Assembly (NCBI RefSeq): GCF_014649495.1
Contig: NZ_BMTD01000003.1
Location: forward strand, 434,001-498,000
DNA: 64,000 bases
Source of the DNA: Streptomyces filipinensis
Lineage (GTDB): Bacteria > Actinomycetota > Actinomycetes > Streptomycetales > Streptomycetaceae
Direction of reading: 5' to 3'
In this document: in pieces, positions 51,098 through 59,771 of the stretch
Layout of the letters: the number at the start of each line of letters is the position of its first letter
Position numbering within the stretch: position 1 is the stretch's first letter
Notes under the pieces: generated by a model
What the model was told of the DNA's origin: nothing
Database searches by the model: none
Seen by the model: only the letters and a program-made list of their open reading frames with translations
Made by a program: the position numbers and the translations under genes

Positions 51098-52621
51098 TCA
51101 GCCGGCGACGACGGCCTCCGCCGCCGCCACGCCGCAGACCCGGGCGGCGCCGTAGGTGGCGATGTGCAGGGCGCCGCGCGGGGCGGCCTGCGGCAGGCCC
51201 ATCTCCACGACGACGGTGTCGGGGCGGGCGGCGAGCAGGGCGTCGAGGGCGGCGCCCATCCAGGGGTGCCGGTGCTCGTCGCGGACCACGGCGACGATCC
51301 GGCGGCCGTCGGCGGCGGCGAGGGCCGCGGTGCCCGCGCCGTCGCCGGTGAAGGTGCCGGCGGCGGTGCCGGGCAGCAGCCGCTCCAGCTCGGCGGCCAC
51401 GCCCCAGGGGGTCTGGTCGCCGACGGCGATGTTCGGGGCCGGGTTGAGCCGGGCCACGTACACCGCACCGGTGACCGGCGCGGCGGTCGCGCCGCGGGTC
51501 ACGGTCAGGGCGCGGCGGGCCGCGACCAGTCCGATCTCCGGGTGGGGTTCGGTGTCCGCCGCGCCGCCGCGGGCCGTGGCCGTCCACCGGGCCAGGGCGC
51601 GCACCCGGGCGGCGGCGTCGGCCAGCCGCTCCTCGGGCAGTTCCCCGGAGCGTACGGCGGCCACGAGCGCGTCCCGCAGCTTCAGCACGGTGCCCTCGTC
51701 GCACAGCCCGCCGCCGACACAGATGGCGTCGGCGCCGGCCGCGATGGCGAGGACCACGCCGTGTTCCAGGCCGTAGGTGCCGGAGATGGCGCGCATCTCC
51801 ATGCCGTCGGTGACGATCAGGCCCTGGTAGCCGAGTTCGCCGCGCAGCAGCTCGGTGAGGATGCGGCGGGAGAGGGTGCCGGGGCGGTCGGGGTCGAGGG
51901 CGGGGACGAGGATGTGCGCGCTCATGATCGCCCGTGTGCCGGCGGCGATGGCGGCGCGGAACGGCGGCAGTTCGCGGGCGTAGAGGGTGTCGGCGTCGAC
52001 GTCGATGCGGGGGACGGCGTGGTGGGAGTCGACGTTGGTGTCGCCGTGGCCGGGGAAGTGCTTGGTGCAGGCGGCGACGCCGGTGGACTGCAGGCCCTCG
52101 ACCCAGGCCGCGGTGTGCCGGGCGACCAGGTCGGTGCTCGCGCCGAAGGACCGGACACCGATGACGGGGTTGCCGGGGTTGGCGTTGACGTCGGCGGAGG
52201 GCGCCCAGTCGAAGGTGACGCCACAGGCGGCCAGGCGCCGGCCGAGCTCGCGGGAGACGGCCCGGGTGAGGCCGGGGTCGTCGACCGCGCCGAGGGCGTG
52301 GTTGCCGGGGAAGGCGGAGCCGGTGCGCACGTCGAGGCGGGTGACGTCGCCGCTCTCCTCGTCGATGGCGACCAGCAGGTCGTCCCGCTCGGCACGCAAC
52401 TGGGCGGTGAGGGCGGTGACCTGCTCCTCGCTGACGACGTTGCGGCCGAACAGGGCGACGGAGGCGAGGCCCTCGCCGAGGCGGCGGCGCACCCAGTCGG
52501 GGGCGGTGGTGCCGTCGAACCCCGGCTGGAGGACGGCGAGGGCGTCGCGGGTGAGGGTGAGACCCGCGGCGGAGCCGCTGTCGGACCCCGTGGTGGCGAG
52601 TGTGGTCATCGGCGGGGTCAT
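51098..52621 (-). CDS. dasD: GH3 beta-N-acetylglucosaminidase DasD/NagZ-like
   Basis: 507 residues, no signal peptide, so intracellular. The NagZ-type signature is KHFPGHGDTNVDSH with the Asp-His acid/base pair, and the nucleophile Asp is in LIVTDGMEMRAI. The C-terminal ~150 residues form the second GH3 domain. It should split imported chitobiose into GlcNAc, completing the das pathway. ATG 52621 overlaps the dasC stop (ATGA) and is preferred to ATG 52609, which lacks a ribosome site. From memory dasD follows dasABC in S. griseus. Confidence 0.88.
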   Translation of the reverse strand: MTPPMTTLATTGSDSGSAAGLTLTRDALAVLQPGFDGTTAPDWVRRRLGEGLASVALFGRNVVSEEQVTALTAQLRAERDDLLVAIDEESGDVTRLDVRTGSAFPGNHALGAVDDPGLTRAVSRELGRRLAACGVTFDWAPSADVNANPGNPVIGVRSFGASTDLVARHTAAWVEGLQSTGVAACTKHFPGHGDTNVDSHHAVPRIDVDADTLYARELPPFRAAIAAGTRAIMSAHILVPALDPDRPGTLSRRILTELLRGELGYQGLIVTDGMEMRAISGTYGLEHGVVLAIAAGADAICVGGGLCDEGTVLKLRDALVAAVRSGELPEERLADAAARVRALARWTATARGGAADTEPHPEIGLVAARRALTVTRGATAAPVTGAVYVARLNPAPNIAVGDQTPWGVAAELERLLPGTAAGTFTGDGAGTAALAAADGRRIVAVVRDEHRHPWMGAALDALLAARPDTVVVEMGLPQAAPRGALHIATYGAARVCGVAAAEAVVAG

Positions 52622-53448
52622 CCCTTCACGGCGCCGTCGGTGAGACCGCTGACAGCCTTGCGTTGCAGGAAGATGAAGAGGATCAGGATGGGCAGCGCGA
52701 ACAGGGACGAGGCGGCCATCGTGGCGCCCCAGTCGTCGCCGAAGGCGGTCTGGAACTGCGACAGCCACAGCGGCAGGGTCTGCTTCTCGTTGTCCTTGTT
52801 GAGGATCAGGACGAGCGGGAACTCGTTCCAGGCGGTGATGAAGCCGAACAGCGAGGTGGCCATGAGGCCGGGCGCGAGCAGCGGGAAGATCACCCTGCGG
52901 AAGGCCTGGACGCGGGTGCAGCCGTCGACCATCGCGGACTCCTCCAGCTCCTTGGGCACGGCGGCGACGTAGCCGCGCAGCGTCAGGATGGTCAGGGGCA
53001 GCACCATCATCGTGTAGAAGACGGTGAGCGGGACCAGGCTGTCGAGCATGTCGTTGTCGCGGACGATCATGTAGATGGCGATGATCATGACCTCCCAGGG
53101 GGCCATCTGCGCCAGCATGAAGGTCACGATGAGTCCGCGCCGGCCCCTGAACCGCATCCGGGCGAGCGCGAAGGCGGCGAACAGGGCGATGACGAGGGAC
53201 AACAGCACCGAACAGAGCGTCACGGTCACGGAGTTGCCGACCAGCGTCCAGAAGTTGTCCGCGTGGACGGCCTTCTCGAAGTGGCTGAACGTGACGTTCG
53301 CCGGGAACCACACCGGGTTCTCGGAGATGATGTCACCGGTCGGCTTGAAGGCCGTCGCGAACATCCAGTAGACGGGGAACACGAAGCCGGCGAAGAGGAC
53401 GACGGCGGTGGCGTTGGGCCACAGACGGCCGAAGAGCGAGCGCTTCAC
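52618..53448 (-). CDS. dasC: Chitobiose ABC transporter permease DasC
   Basis: 276-residue MalG-type permease with six membrane segments, first at ATAVVLFAGFVFPVYWMF. The ATPase coupling loop is EESAMVDGCTRVQAFRRVIFP. GTG 53448 overlaps the dasB stop (GTGA). It forms the channel with DasB, served by DasA, probably energised by a shared MsiK-type ATPase encoded elsewhere. Confidence 0.91.
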   Translation of the reverse strand: MKRSLFGRLWPNATAVVLFAGFVFPVYWMFATAFKPTGDIISENPVWFPANVTFSHFEKAVHADNFWTLVGNSVTVTLCSVLLSLVIALFAAFALARMRFRGRRGLIVTFMLAQMAPWEVMIIAIYMIVRDNDMLDSLVPLTVFYTMMVLPLTILTLRGYVAAVPKELEESAMVDGCTRVQAFRRVIFPLLAPGLMATSLFGFITAWNEFPLVLILNKDNEKQTLPLWLSQFQTAFGDDWGATMAASSLFALPILILFIFLQRKAVSGLTDGAVKG

Positions 53449-54443
53449 AGTTCGTCCTCCTCTTGCTTGAGCACCATGCGCAGGTAGTACGAGGTCATGA
53501 CGAGCAGCACCGCGATGGTCAGGAACGAGATGGCCGCGCCGACGCCGAAGTGCTGGTTGCCGACGCCCTGGACGAAGGCGTAGATCGGCAGGGTCTCGGT
53601 GAGGTGGTCGGGGCCGCCCTCGTTGATCGCGAAGATCTGGGCGAACGCCTTGAAGATCCAGATGACCTCAAGGAAGGTCGTGGAGTACAGGAAGGGCCGC
53701 AGGATGGGGAAGGTCACCGAGGTGAAGCTCTTCCAGGCGCCGGCGCCGTCCAGGGACGCGGCCTCGTAGAGCTCCTTGGGGATCGTGGTGGTGGCGGCGT
53801 AGAGGTTGATCGCCACGAAGGGGACCGACCCCCAGACGAGCAGCAGGATGATCACGGTGAACGTGGAGGTCTGGGTGCCGAACCAGTTGTAGTCGGCCAT
53901 GGAGTGCCAGCCCAGCTTGTCCAGGACCCAGTTGACGACGCCGAAGCGCTGGGCGAACAGCCACTGGTAGACGGTGGTGGCCGCGATGACCGGCATGGCC
54001 CAGGCGAGGACGAGACCGATCATGAGCAGCAGCCGCATCCTCTTGCCGAGGCGGGCGAGGAGCAGCCCGATCAGGGTGCCGGTGACCATGATCAGGACGA
54101 CGTTGACCGCGGTGAAGACCACCGAGCGCTCGACGACGTTCCAGAAGTCCGAACCCGTCAGGACCTCTTGGTAGTTGTCGGTCCCGTTCCACTCGGTGAG
54201 GTGCTGGATGAGCTGGCGCGGGTTGAGGTTCTGGAACGACAGCATGCCGTTCTTCACCAGGGGCCAGCCGAGCAGGACCACCGTGGCCAGCAGCGCGGGC
54301 AGCAGGAGGAGGTAGGGGGCGGCGGTCCCGCGGCGGGCCGGGGGCCGGGAGCCGCGGTCCTCACCCCTGGGCGGTCCCGGTATCCGGGTCTTGCGGACAG
54401 CGGGCTCCCCGGCCGTGTCCGTGCCTTCGGTCTGCACTGACAT
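53445..54443 (-). CDS. dasB: Chitobiose ABC transporter permease DasB
   Basis: 332-residue MalF-type permease. After a ~45-residue polar N-terminus there are about six membrane segments from PYLLLLPALLATVVLLGWPLV, with coupling loop EAASLDGAGAWKSFTSVTFP. ATG 54443 (MSVQTEG) is used; the frame stays open 33 codons upstream but runs through the dasA-dasB hairpin. Only a weak GGAAGAGA lies upstream, suggesting it is made at a lower level than DasA. Confidence 0.9.
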   Translation of the reverse strand: MSVQTEGTDTAGEPAVRKTRIPGPPRGEDRGSRPPARRGTAAPYLLLLPALLATVVLLGWPLVKNGMLSFQNLNPRQLIQHLTEWNGTDNYQEVLTGSDFWNVVERSVVFTAVNVVLIMVTGTLIGLLLARLGKRMRLLLMIGLVLAWAMPVIAATTVYQWLFAQRFGVVNWVLDKLGWHSMADYNWFGTQTSTFTVIILLLVWGSVPFVAINLYAATTTIPKELYEAASLDGAGAWKSFTSVTFPILRPFLYSTTFLEVIWIFKAFAQIFAINEGGPDHLTETLPIYAFVQGVGNQHFGVGAAISFLTIAVLLVMTSYYLRMVLKQEEDEL

Positions 54444-54505
54444 GAGTTGCCATCTCTTCCGTGGCCGTACGAACTCCCTGCGCCGCGGTGGGAACGGCAC
54501 AAGGA

Positions 54506-54535
54506 GCCGGGGGCGCCCTGTGCGGCGCCCCCGGC
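54506..54535. terminator. Intergenic stem-loop between dasA and dasB
   Basis: GCCGGGGGCGCC and its exact complement flank a six-base loop, a 12-bp stem six bases beyond the dasA stop. Being inside an operon, it likely acts as an attenuator or mRNA-end stabiliser, giving more of the binding protein than of the permeases, as is common in sugar ABC operons. Confidence 0.78.
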
Positions 54536-54541
54536 GGGACA

Positions 54542-55822
54542 TCAGTTCTGCTGGGCCAGGCGCTTGTTGATCTCGCCCTCGACGTCCTTGGCGGCCGCCG
54601 CGGGAGCCTTACCGTTGAGCACTGCGGTCATGTATGACTTGATCGGGTTCGGGGTGTTCTCCACCGCGGCCCACTCCGGGATCAGCGGGGTGGTGCCGCC
54701 GCCCGCGGCGGCGGGCGCGGCGGCCTCGGCGGCGCCGTTGCCCTTGAGGTTGCCCTGCAGGGACGTCTTGTTCGGGATGACGCCGTTGAGCTTGGCCAGT
54801 TCTCCCTCGTACTGGTCGGACAGGGCGATCTTCAGGAACTCCTTGGCCAGCGACTGCTTCTTGCTGTTCTGGGCGACGGCCAGGTTGGAGCCGCCGAGGA
54901 AGACGCCCTCGGGCTTGTCGGCGCTCGCGCCGGGGATGGTGAAGTAGCCGAGGTCCTTCTCGATGGCCTTGTTGGCCTGGATGGCGGTGCCGGCCTCCCA
55001 GCCCATGCCGATGAACGCGCCGGTCTTGCCCTTGGCGAAGATGGTGGCCTGCTGCGGGGTGGCCTCGTCCTTGTCCTTGGGGGCCTTGGAGTAGGAGGCG
55101 TACTTCTTGTAGAGGTCCATGGCCGCGGCGACCTTGGGGTCGGCGAGGTTGGAGACGTACGTGTCGCCCTGCTTCTTCACCAGGTCGCCGCCCTGGCCGA
55201 TGATCAGGCCGTCGAGGAAGTACCAGTTCTGGCCCGGCAGGTAGAGGGGCTCGGCGTCGGTCTTCTTGCCGATGGTGTCCAGGTCCTTGAAGAACTCGTC
55301 GCGGGTCTTCGGGGTGTCCTTGATGCCGGCCTTCGCCCAGATCTTCTTGTTGTAGATGACGACGCGGTTGGCGAAGTACCAGGGGGCGGCGTACTGCTTG
55401 CCCTCGTACACCGAGGACTGGGAGACCGAAGGTGTCCAGTCGGCGCCGGTCTCCTTCTTGAGGTCGGCGAGGTCGGCGAGACCGCCGGTGGCCGCGTAGG
55501 CGGGGGTCTGGGTGTTGCCGACCTCCAGGACGTCCGGCGGGTTGTTCTCGGAGAGGGCCGTGGTGATCTTCTGCTGGATCCCGTCCCACTTCTGGATCTC
55601 GAACTTCAGCTTCGCGCCGGTCTTCTTCTCGAACGCGGCCTGGACGTCCTTGGTCCACTGCGGCGGCGCGGAGCCGTCCATGGTCCAGACCGTGAGCGTC
55701 TGGCCCTTCCAGCTGTCCGGTCCCGCGTCCTTGCCGCTGTCCTTGCCGTCGTTTCCGCCACACGCCGCAACGGAGACCATCATGCCCGCGATCACGATCG
55801 CGGCAGCGAGCTTGCGCTTCAC
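54542..55822 (-). CDS. dasA: Chitobiose-binding lipoprotein DasA
   Basis: 426-residue family 1 solute-binding lipoprotein. Signal MKRKLAAAIVIAGMMVSVAAC with lipobox Cys21. The mature part agrees strongly with my memory of S. coelicolor DasA (ALSENNPPDVLEVGNTQTPA, DAEPLYLPGQNW, KPEGVFLGGSNLAV). GTG 55822 follows GAGGAGG. It binds N,N'-diacetylchitobiose released by chitinases; in S. coelicolor dasA loss also disturbs development. Two dre-like boxes lie 94-134 bases upstream. Confidence 0.93.
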   Translation of the reverse strand: MKRKLAAAIVIAGMMVSVAACGGNDGKDSGKDAGPDSWKGQTLTVWTMDGSAPPQWTKDVQAAFEKKTGAKLKFEIQKWDGIQQKITTALSENNPPDVLEVGNTQTPAYAATGGLADLADLKKETGADWTPSVSQSSVYEGKQYAAPWYFANRVVIYNKKIWAKAGIKDTPKTRDEFFKDLDTIGKKTDAEPLYLPGQNWYFLDGLIIGQGGDLVKKQGDTYVSNLADPKVAAAMDLYKKYASYSKAPKDKDEATPQQATIFAKGKTGAFIGMGWEAGTAIQANKAIEKDLGYFTIPGASADKPEGVFLGGSNLAVAQNSKKQSLAKEFLKIALSDQYEGELAKLNGVIPNKTSLQGNLKGNGAAEAAAPAAAGGGTTPLIPEWAAVENTPNPIKSYMTAVLNGKAPAAAAKDVEGEINKRLAQQN

Positions 55823-55915
55823 GCCACCCTCCTCAGGGATGCCACTAACCCCCCACGCCCTCGGCGGTGACCTGCGTACGACGCTGTTGCACGTAGGGCT
55901 CGGGACCTGGCCGCT

Positions 55916-55931
55916 AATGGTGTAGACCAGT
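55916..55931. promoter_or_regulatory. DasR-responsive element dre1 (strong)
   Basis: AATGGTGTAGACCAGT matches the DasR consensus ACTGGTCTAGACCAGT at 14 of 16 positions. It lies 94 bases before the dasA GTG in the 324-base divergent region (55823-56146), which holds two further boxes and no gene. DasR represses dasA until glucosamine-6-phosphate releases it. Confidence 0.8.
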
Positions 55932-55940
55932 ACGGTGGAG

Positions 55941-55956
55941 CTTGGCCTAGACCTTT
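55941..55956. promoter_or_regulatory. DasR-responsive element dre2 (weak)
   Basis: CTTGGCCTAGACCTTT matches the dre consensus at 11 of 16 positions, keeping the CCTAGACC-type centre. It is 25 bases (centre to centre) from dre1, so two dimers could bind on nearly the same helix face. Confidence 0.6.
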
Positions 55957-56078
55957 CGGGGTGTCAAGGGTGGCCAGGAAAGCCGATTCCGGCCGTTACG
56001 AGAACGTCACCGGAGCGCGTCCGTCCACATCCGCCCCTTTCGCCCGGCGTCCGGCTGGACCTGGCCCGGTGGAGGCGA

Positions 56079-56094
56079 GTTGGACTAGACCATA
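56079..56094. promoter_or_regulatory. DasR-responsive element dre3, before the dasR-like gene
   Basis: GTTGGACTAGACCATA matches the consensus at 11 of 16 positions with an intact CTAGACCA half, 53 bases before the regulator's ATG. It suggests autoregulation. Confidence 0.6.
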
Positions 56095-56146
56095 GGGCAG
56101 TTGGTCGCTATAACGGGAGACCGTCGACACAGCCGGGAAGGCAGGC

Positions 56147-56965
56147 ATGACCACCGACGTCAGCAGCGCCCAGCCGTACTCAGGGGCGTCCGGCCGCACC
56201 GCGCGCGTGCCGAAGTACTACCGGATCAAACAGCGGCTGCTCGCCATGGCCGAGGAGTTGCAGCCCGGCTCGGCGATGCCGGCCGAGCGGCTGCTCGCCG
56301 TGCGGTTCGACACCTCACGGACCACCATCCGGCTGGCGCTCACCGAACTCGTGGGCGAGGGACGCCTGGACCGGATCCAGGGCAAGGGCACCTTCGTCGC
56401 CCAGCCCAAGCTGTCCCGGACGCTCCAGCTCACCTCGCACACCGAGGACATGCGCGCCCAGGGCCTGACGCCCGCCTCGCAGGTGCTGGACATCGGGGAG
56501 GTGCCGGCGGACGAGAGGCTCTGCGCACTGCTCGGCATCGGAATCGGCGAACGGGTGCTGCGCATCGAGCGGCTGCGGCTGGCCGGCGGCGACCCGATGG
56601 CGATCGAGACGACCCATCTGTCCGCGCGCCGCTTCCCCGGCCTGCGCGCGTCCCTGGCCACCTACCCGTCGCTGTACACGGCGCTCGCCGAGGTGTACGG
56701 CGTCCATCTCGCGGAGGCCGACGAGACCATCGAGACCTCGCTGTCGACCCCGCGCGAGGCGCAGTTGCTCGCCACCGACGTGGGCCTGCCGATGCTGCTG
56801 CTGTCCCGCCACTCGCGGGACGCGGAGGGCCGGCCGGTGGAGTGGGTGCGCTCGGTCTACCGGGGGTCCCGCTACAAGTTCGTGGCCGCCCTGCGCAGAC
56901 CCGACGGCCGGGTGGTCCGCCGCGGACCGGCCGCAGCGGACCGGGACGTGAGCGGCCGCGCCTGA
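56147..56965 (+). CDS. dasR: GntR/HutC-family regulator, DasR-like (possibly a paralogue)
   Basis: 272 residues. N-terminal winged HTH (about 20-90, [21 protein letters not shown]) and a C-terminal UTRA effector domain (about 100-255, [37 protein letters not shown]). It keeps DasR landmarks ([33 protein letters not shown]) and is divergent from dasA. By recollection it is only about 70% identical to S. coelicolor DasR, whereas streptomycete DasRs are usually far closer, so a second, local DasR-type regulator is possible. The ligand would be an amino-sugar phosphate. GGAAGG lies six bases before the ATG. Confidence 0.85.
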   Translation: MTTDVSSAQPYSGASGRTARVPKYYRIKQRLLAMAEELQPGSAMPAERLLAVRFDTSRTTIRLALTELVGEGRLDRIQGKGTFVAQPKLSRTLQLTSHTEDMRAQGLTPASQVLDIGEVPADERLCALLGIGIGERVLRIERLRLAGGDPMAIETTHLSARRFPGLRASLATYPSLYTALAEVYGVHLAEADETIETSLSTPREAQLLATDVGLPMLLLSRHSRDAEGRPVEWVRSVYRGSRYKFVAALRRPDGRVVRRGPAAADRDVSGRA

Positions 56966-57025
56966 TCCGGCGGCGCGGCCCGCGCGTACCCGGGGTCCGC
57001 GGCCGGCGGCGTGGCGCGAGCCCGG

Positions 57026-57490
<465 letters not shown>

Positions 57491-57551
57491 TCACTCGTAC
57501 CGGGCGGCCGGGCCGGCAGGCGTGATAGTCACTCCTTCGGTGGCGCGTCTT

Positions 57552-57604
57552 GGAACCGTCCGGGAGTTGTCCGCGTGTTGTCACGCTTCACGACAGGCGG
57601 TTCC
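57552..57604. other. Nested inverted repeats upstream of the DUF5999 gene
   Basis: GGAACCG (57552-57558) pairs with CGGTTCC (57598-57604). Between them GCGTG-TTGT-CACGC (57573-57586) makes a second hairpin. Together they could fold into a two-level RNA structure or form an operator, about 90 bases before the start of the small gene. The arms are short and may be chance in GC-rich DNA. Confidence 0.3.
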
Positions 57605-57690
57605 GGGGCGTTCACGGCGGGAGCATGGTCTGGGTATGCGGGTGCCGGCCGAACGCGCCGGCCCCCTCACCGCAGATGTGGAGGTGCGCC

Positions 57691-57894
57691 ATGTGCTCCT
57701 GTCCGTCCTCCCCCTCCGGGTGCCCCGTGTCCCGCACCGGCACGCCGCACCCGGTGGCCGCCCACCCCGAGCAGGGCTGGACCCTGCTGTGCGACGGCTC
57801 CATCGTCTTCGACGACGGCGGGGAACTGCACCCGGACGGCAGCGTGGTGCCGCCGCGCCGGGTCCCGGCCGAGCGGCTCGCGGTGGCCGCCTGA
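57691..57894 (+). CDS. Small DUF5999-family protein
   Basis: 67 residues beginning MCSCPSSPSGCP, with HPEQGWTLLCDGSIVFDDGG in the middle, the pattern I recall for streptomycete DUF5999 proteins. The Cys-rich head suggests metal binding or redox sensitivity. GGAGG lies six bases before ATG 57691, which decides the start over an upstream in-frame ATG. Function unknown; many genomes carry several copies. Confidence 0.75.
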   Translation: MCSCPSSPSGCPVSRTGTPHPVAAHPEQGWTLLCDGSIVFDDGGELHPDGSVVPPRRVPAERLAVAA

Positions 57895-57904
57895 CCCGGG
57901 CTCC

Positions 57905-58303
57905 CTACGGCAGCACGGCGAACCCGTCCAGCTCCACCAGCGCCTGCTCGTCCCACAGCCGTACGACCTCCACGACGGCCATCGCGGGATAGTCCCGGCC
58001 CGCCGACTTCCGCCAGATGCGGCCCAGTTCGCGGACCTGGTCGCGATAGGCGGCCACGTCCGTGGCGTACACGGTGACGCGGGCGAGGTCGGCAGGGGTG
58101 CCGCCGGCCGCGCGCAGGGCGGTGAGGAGGTTGGTGAGGGCCCGCTCGAACTGCTCGGGGAGGGTCCCCCCGGTGATCTTGCCGTCGGGGTCGAGGGCGG
58201 TCTGGCCGGCGAGGAACACCACGCGCGAGCCGGCCGCGACGACGACGTGCGAGAAGCCCGTGGGCGGGGACAGCTCGGGCGGGTTGACGCGCTCGGTGCT
58301 CAC
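57905..58303 (-). CDS. RidA-family enamine/imine deaminase
   Basis: 132 residues of the YjgF/RidA fold (VVVAAGSRVVFLAGQTALDPDGK, LPEQFERALTNLLTALRAAGG). RidA proteins hydrolyse reactive enamines and imines. Members next to 2-aminobenzoyl-CoA genes probably deaminate the ring-reduction product of that pathway. GTG 58303 overlaps the acyl-CoA dehydrogenase stop (GTGA), so both come from one transcript. Confidence 0.86.
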   Translation of the reverse strand: MSTERVNPPELSPPTGFSHVVVAAGSRVVFLAGQTALDPDGKITGGTLPEQFERALTNLLTALRAAGGTPADLARVTVYATDVAAYRDQVRELGRIWRKSAGRDYPAMAVVEVVRLWDEQALVELDGFAVLP

Positions 58304-59436
58304 CGGGCCTCCTCCGGTCGTGCCGTGGCGTACAGCTCCTTGGCGATGATGCCCCGTTGGACCTCGCTCGCCCCCTCGTAGATGCGCGGGGCGCGCACCT
58401 CGCGGTAGAGGTGTTCGAGGAGGTGGCCGCGGCGCAGGGCGCGGGCGCCGTGCAGCTGGACGGCGGTGTCGACCACGAACTGCGCGGTCTCGGTCGCCAG
58501 TAGTTTGGCCATCGCGGCGCGCTTCGGGACGTCGGCGGCGCCCTCGTCGTACGCGGTCGCCGCCGCGTACACCATCAGCCGGGCCGCCTCGGTGCGCAGC
58601 GCCATCTCGGCGACCTGGTGGGAGACGGTCTGCAGGTCCCGCAGGGTCCCGTGGAACGCCTCGCGCCGCCGGGTGTGCGCGACGGTCGCGTCCAGGGCGG
58701 CCTGGGCCATGCCGACCGCGAAGGCGCCGACGCTGGGCCGGAAGAGATTGAGGGTCCCCATGGCGACGGCGAAGCCACGGTCCCTCTCGCCGAGCACGTC
58801 GTCGGCGCCGACGGGGACGGCGTCGAAGTCCAGGGCGCCGATGGGGTGCGGCGAGAGCATCTCCAGCGCGCTGCCGGTGAGGCCGGGCCGGTCGGCCGGG
58901 ACGAGGAAAGCGGTCACGCCGCGGGCTCCGGCACCGGGTGTGGTGCGGGCGAAGACGGTGTAGAAGTCGGCTTCGGGGGCGTTGGAGATCCAGCACTTGA
59001 CGCCGGTGAGCCGCCAGCCCTCGCCGCCGTCGGGCTCGGCCGCCAGGGAGAGCGCGGCCGCGTCCGAGCCGGCCCCGGGCTCGCTCAGCGCGAAGGCGGC
59101 GACCGCGCTGCCGTCGGCGACCCGGGGCAGCCAGCGCTCACGCTGCGCGGGGCTGCCGTGGGCGTGCACGGGATGGGCGCCGAGTCCTTGCAGGGCGAGG
59201 GCGGTCTCGGCCTCGGTGCAGGCCTGGGCGAGGGACTCGCGCATCAGGCACAGGTCGAGGGCGCCGGAGGCGAACAGGCGTGCCAGGAGCCCGAGTCGGG
59301 CGAGTTCCGCGAGGAGCGGCCGGTTGACGTGTCCCGGTTCGCCCTTGTCCGCGAGCGGGCGCAGCCGTTCGGCGGCCAGTGTGCGCAGCTCGGCACACCA
59401 GGCGGTCTGCTCCGGTCCGAGTGAGAATGCGGGCAC
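58300..59436 (-). CDS. Acyl-CoA dehydrogenase
   Basis: 378 residues with the three-domain ACAD layout: FAD/substrate strand AAFALSEPGAGSD, the KCWISNAPEADFYTVFA sheet, and the C-terminal helices ending in RIYEGASEVQRG, whose Glu is the catalytic base. It starts at GTG 59436 with GGAGG seven bases upstream. With the aryl-CoA ligase across the divergent gap it should act on the ring-opened acyl-CoA or a related thioester of the aromatic pathway. Exact substrate unknown. Confidence 0.88.
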   Translation of the reverse strand: MPAFSLGPEQTAWCAELRTLAAERLRPLADKGEPGHVNRPLLAELARLGLLARLFASGALDLCLMRESLAQACTEAETALALQGLGAHPVHAHGSPAQRERWLPRVADGSAVAAFALSEPGAGSDAAALSLAAEPDGGEGWRLTGVKCWISNAPEADFYTVFARTTPGAGARGVTAFLVPADRPGLTGSALEMLSPHPIGALDFDAVPVGADDVLGERDRGFAVAMGTLNLFRPSVGAFAVGMAQAALDATVAHTRRREAFHGTLRDLQTVSHQVAEMALRTEAARLMVYAAATAYDEGAADVPKRAAMAKLLATETAQFVVDTAVQLHGARALRRGHLLEHLYREVRAPRIYEGASEVQRGIIAKELYATARPEEAR

Positions 59437-59681
59437 TGCCGGTCCTCCCTCCGGGGCGGGCCGCCAGGACCGTACCCCGTCGCCGTCCGGGCCGACGCCA
59501 CCACGGCGCCTCCCGTCCTGTCCGGGGGACCGGCCACCGGCCCCCCACCCCGCCACCGTCCGCGGCGGGCCGTCGCGCCCCCTCACCACTACCACCCGAA
59601 GCGGGCCCGGGCCCTCTTCACCCTCACCTTCCGGGGCGGGCCGTCGCGGCCCCCTCCCACTTCCCACGGTATCGCGCAAGC

Positions 59682-59709
59682 TTGACTGCCGTCACCAACA
59701 CGATACGCT
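59682..59709 (+). promoter_or_regulatory. Putative ligase promoter in the 335-base divergent region
   Basis: TTGACT (59682-59687) and TACGCT (59704-59709) are 16 bases apart, about 65 bases before the ligase ATG. GTATCG (59669-59674) and CGATAC (59701-59706) form an inverted pair around the -35, a candidate PaaX site. The rest of 59437-59771 holds a ~25-base imperfect duplication (starting GGCGGGCCGTCGCG, near 59562 and 59635) and no gene. Confidence 0.45.
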
Positions 59710-59771
59710 CGAATCGCGAGCCCATCACGACGCCCGTCTCGACGCCAGCCACGGCAAGGGGGCGAACCGCC

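Noticed and set aside
57552-57604. Nested hairpins as a tRNA or riboswitch
   Set aside because: No anticodon/T-loop pattern or known aptamer core is visible, and the arms are short for this base composition.
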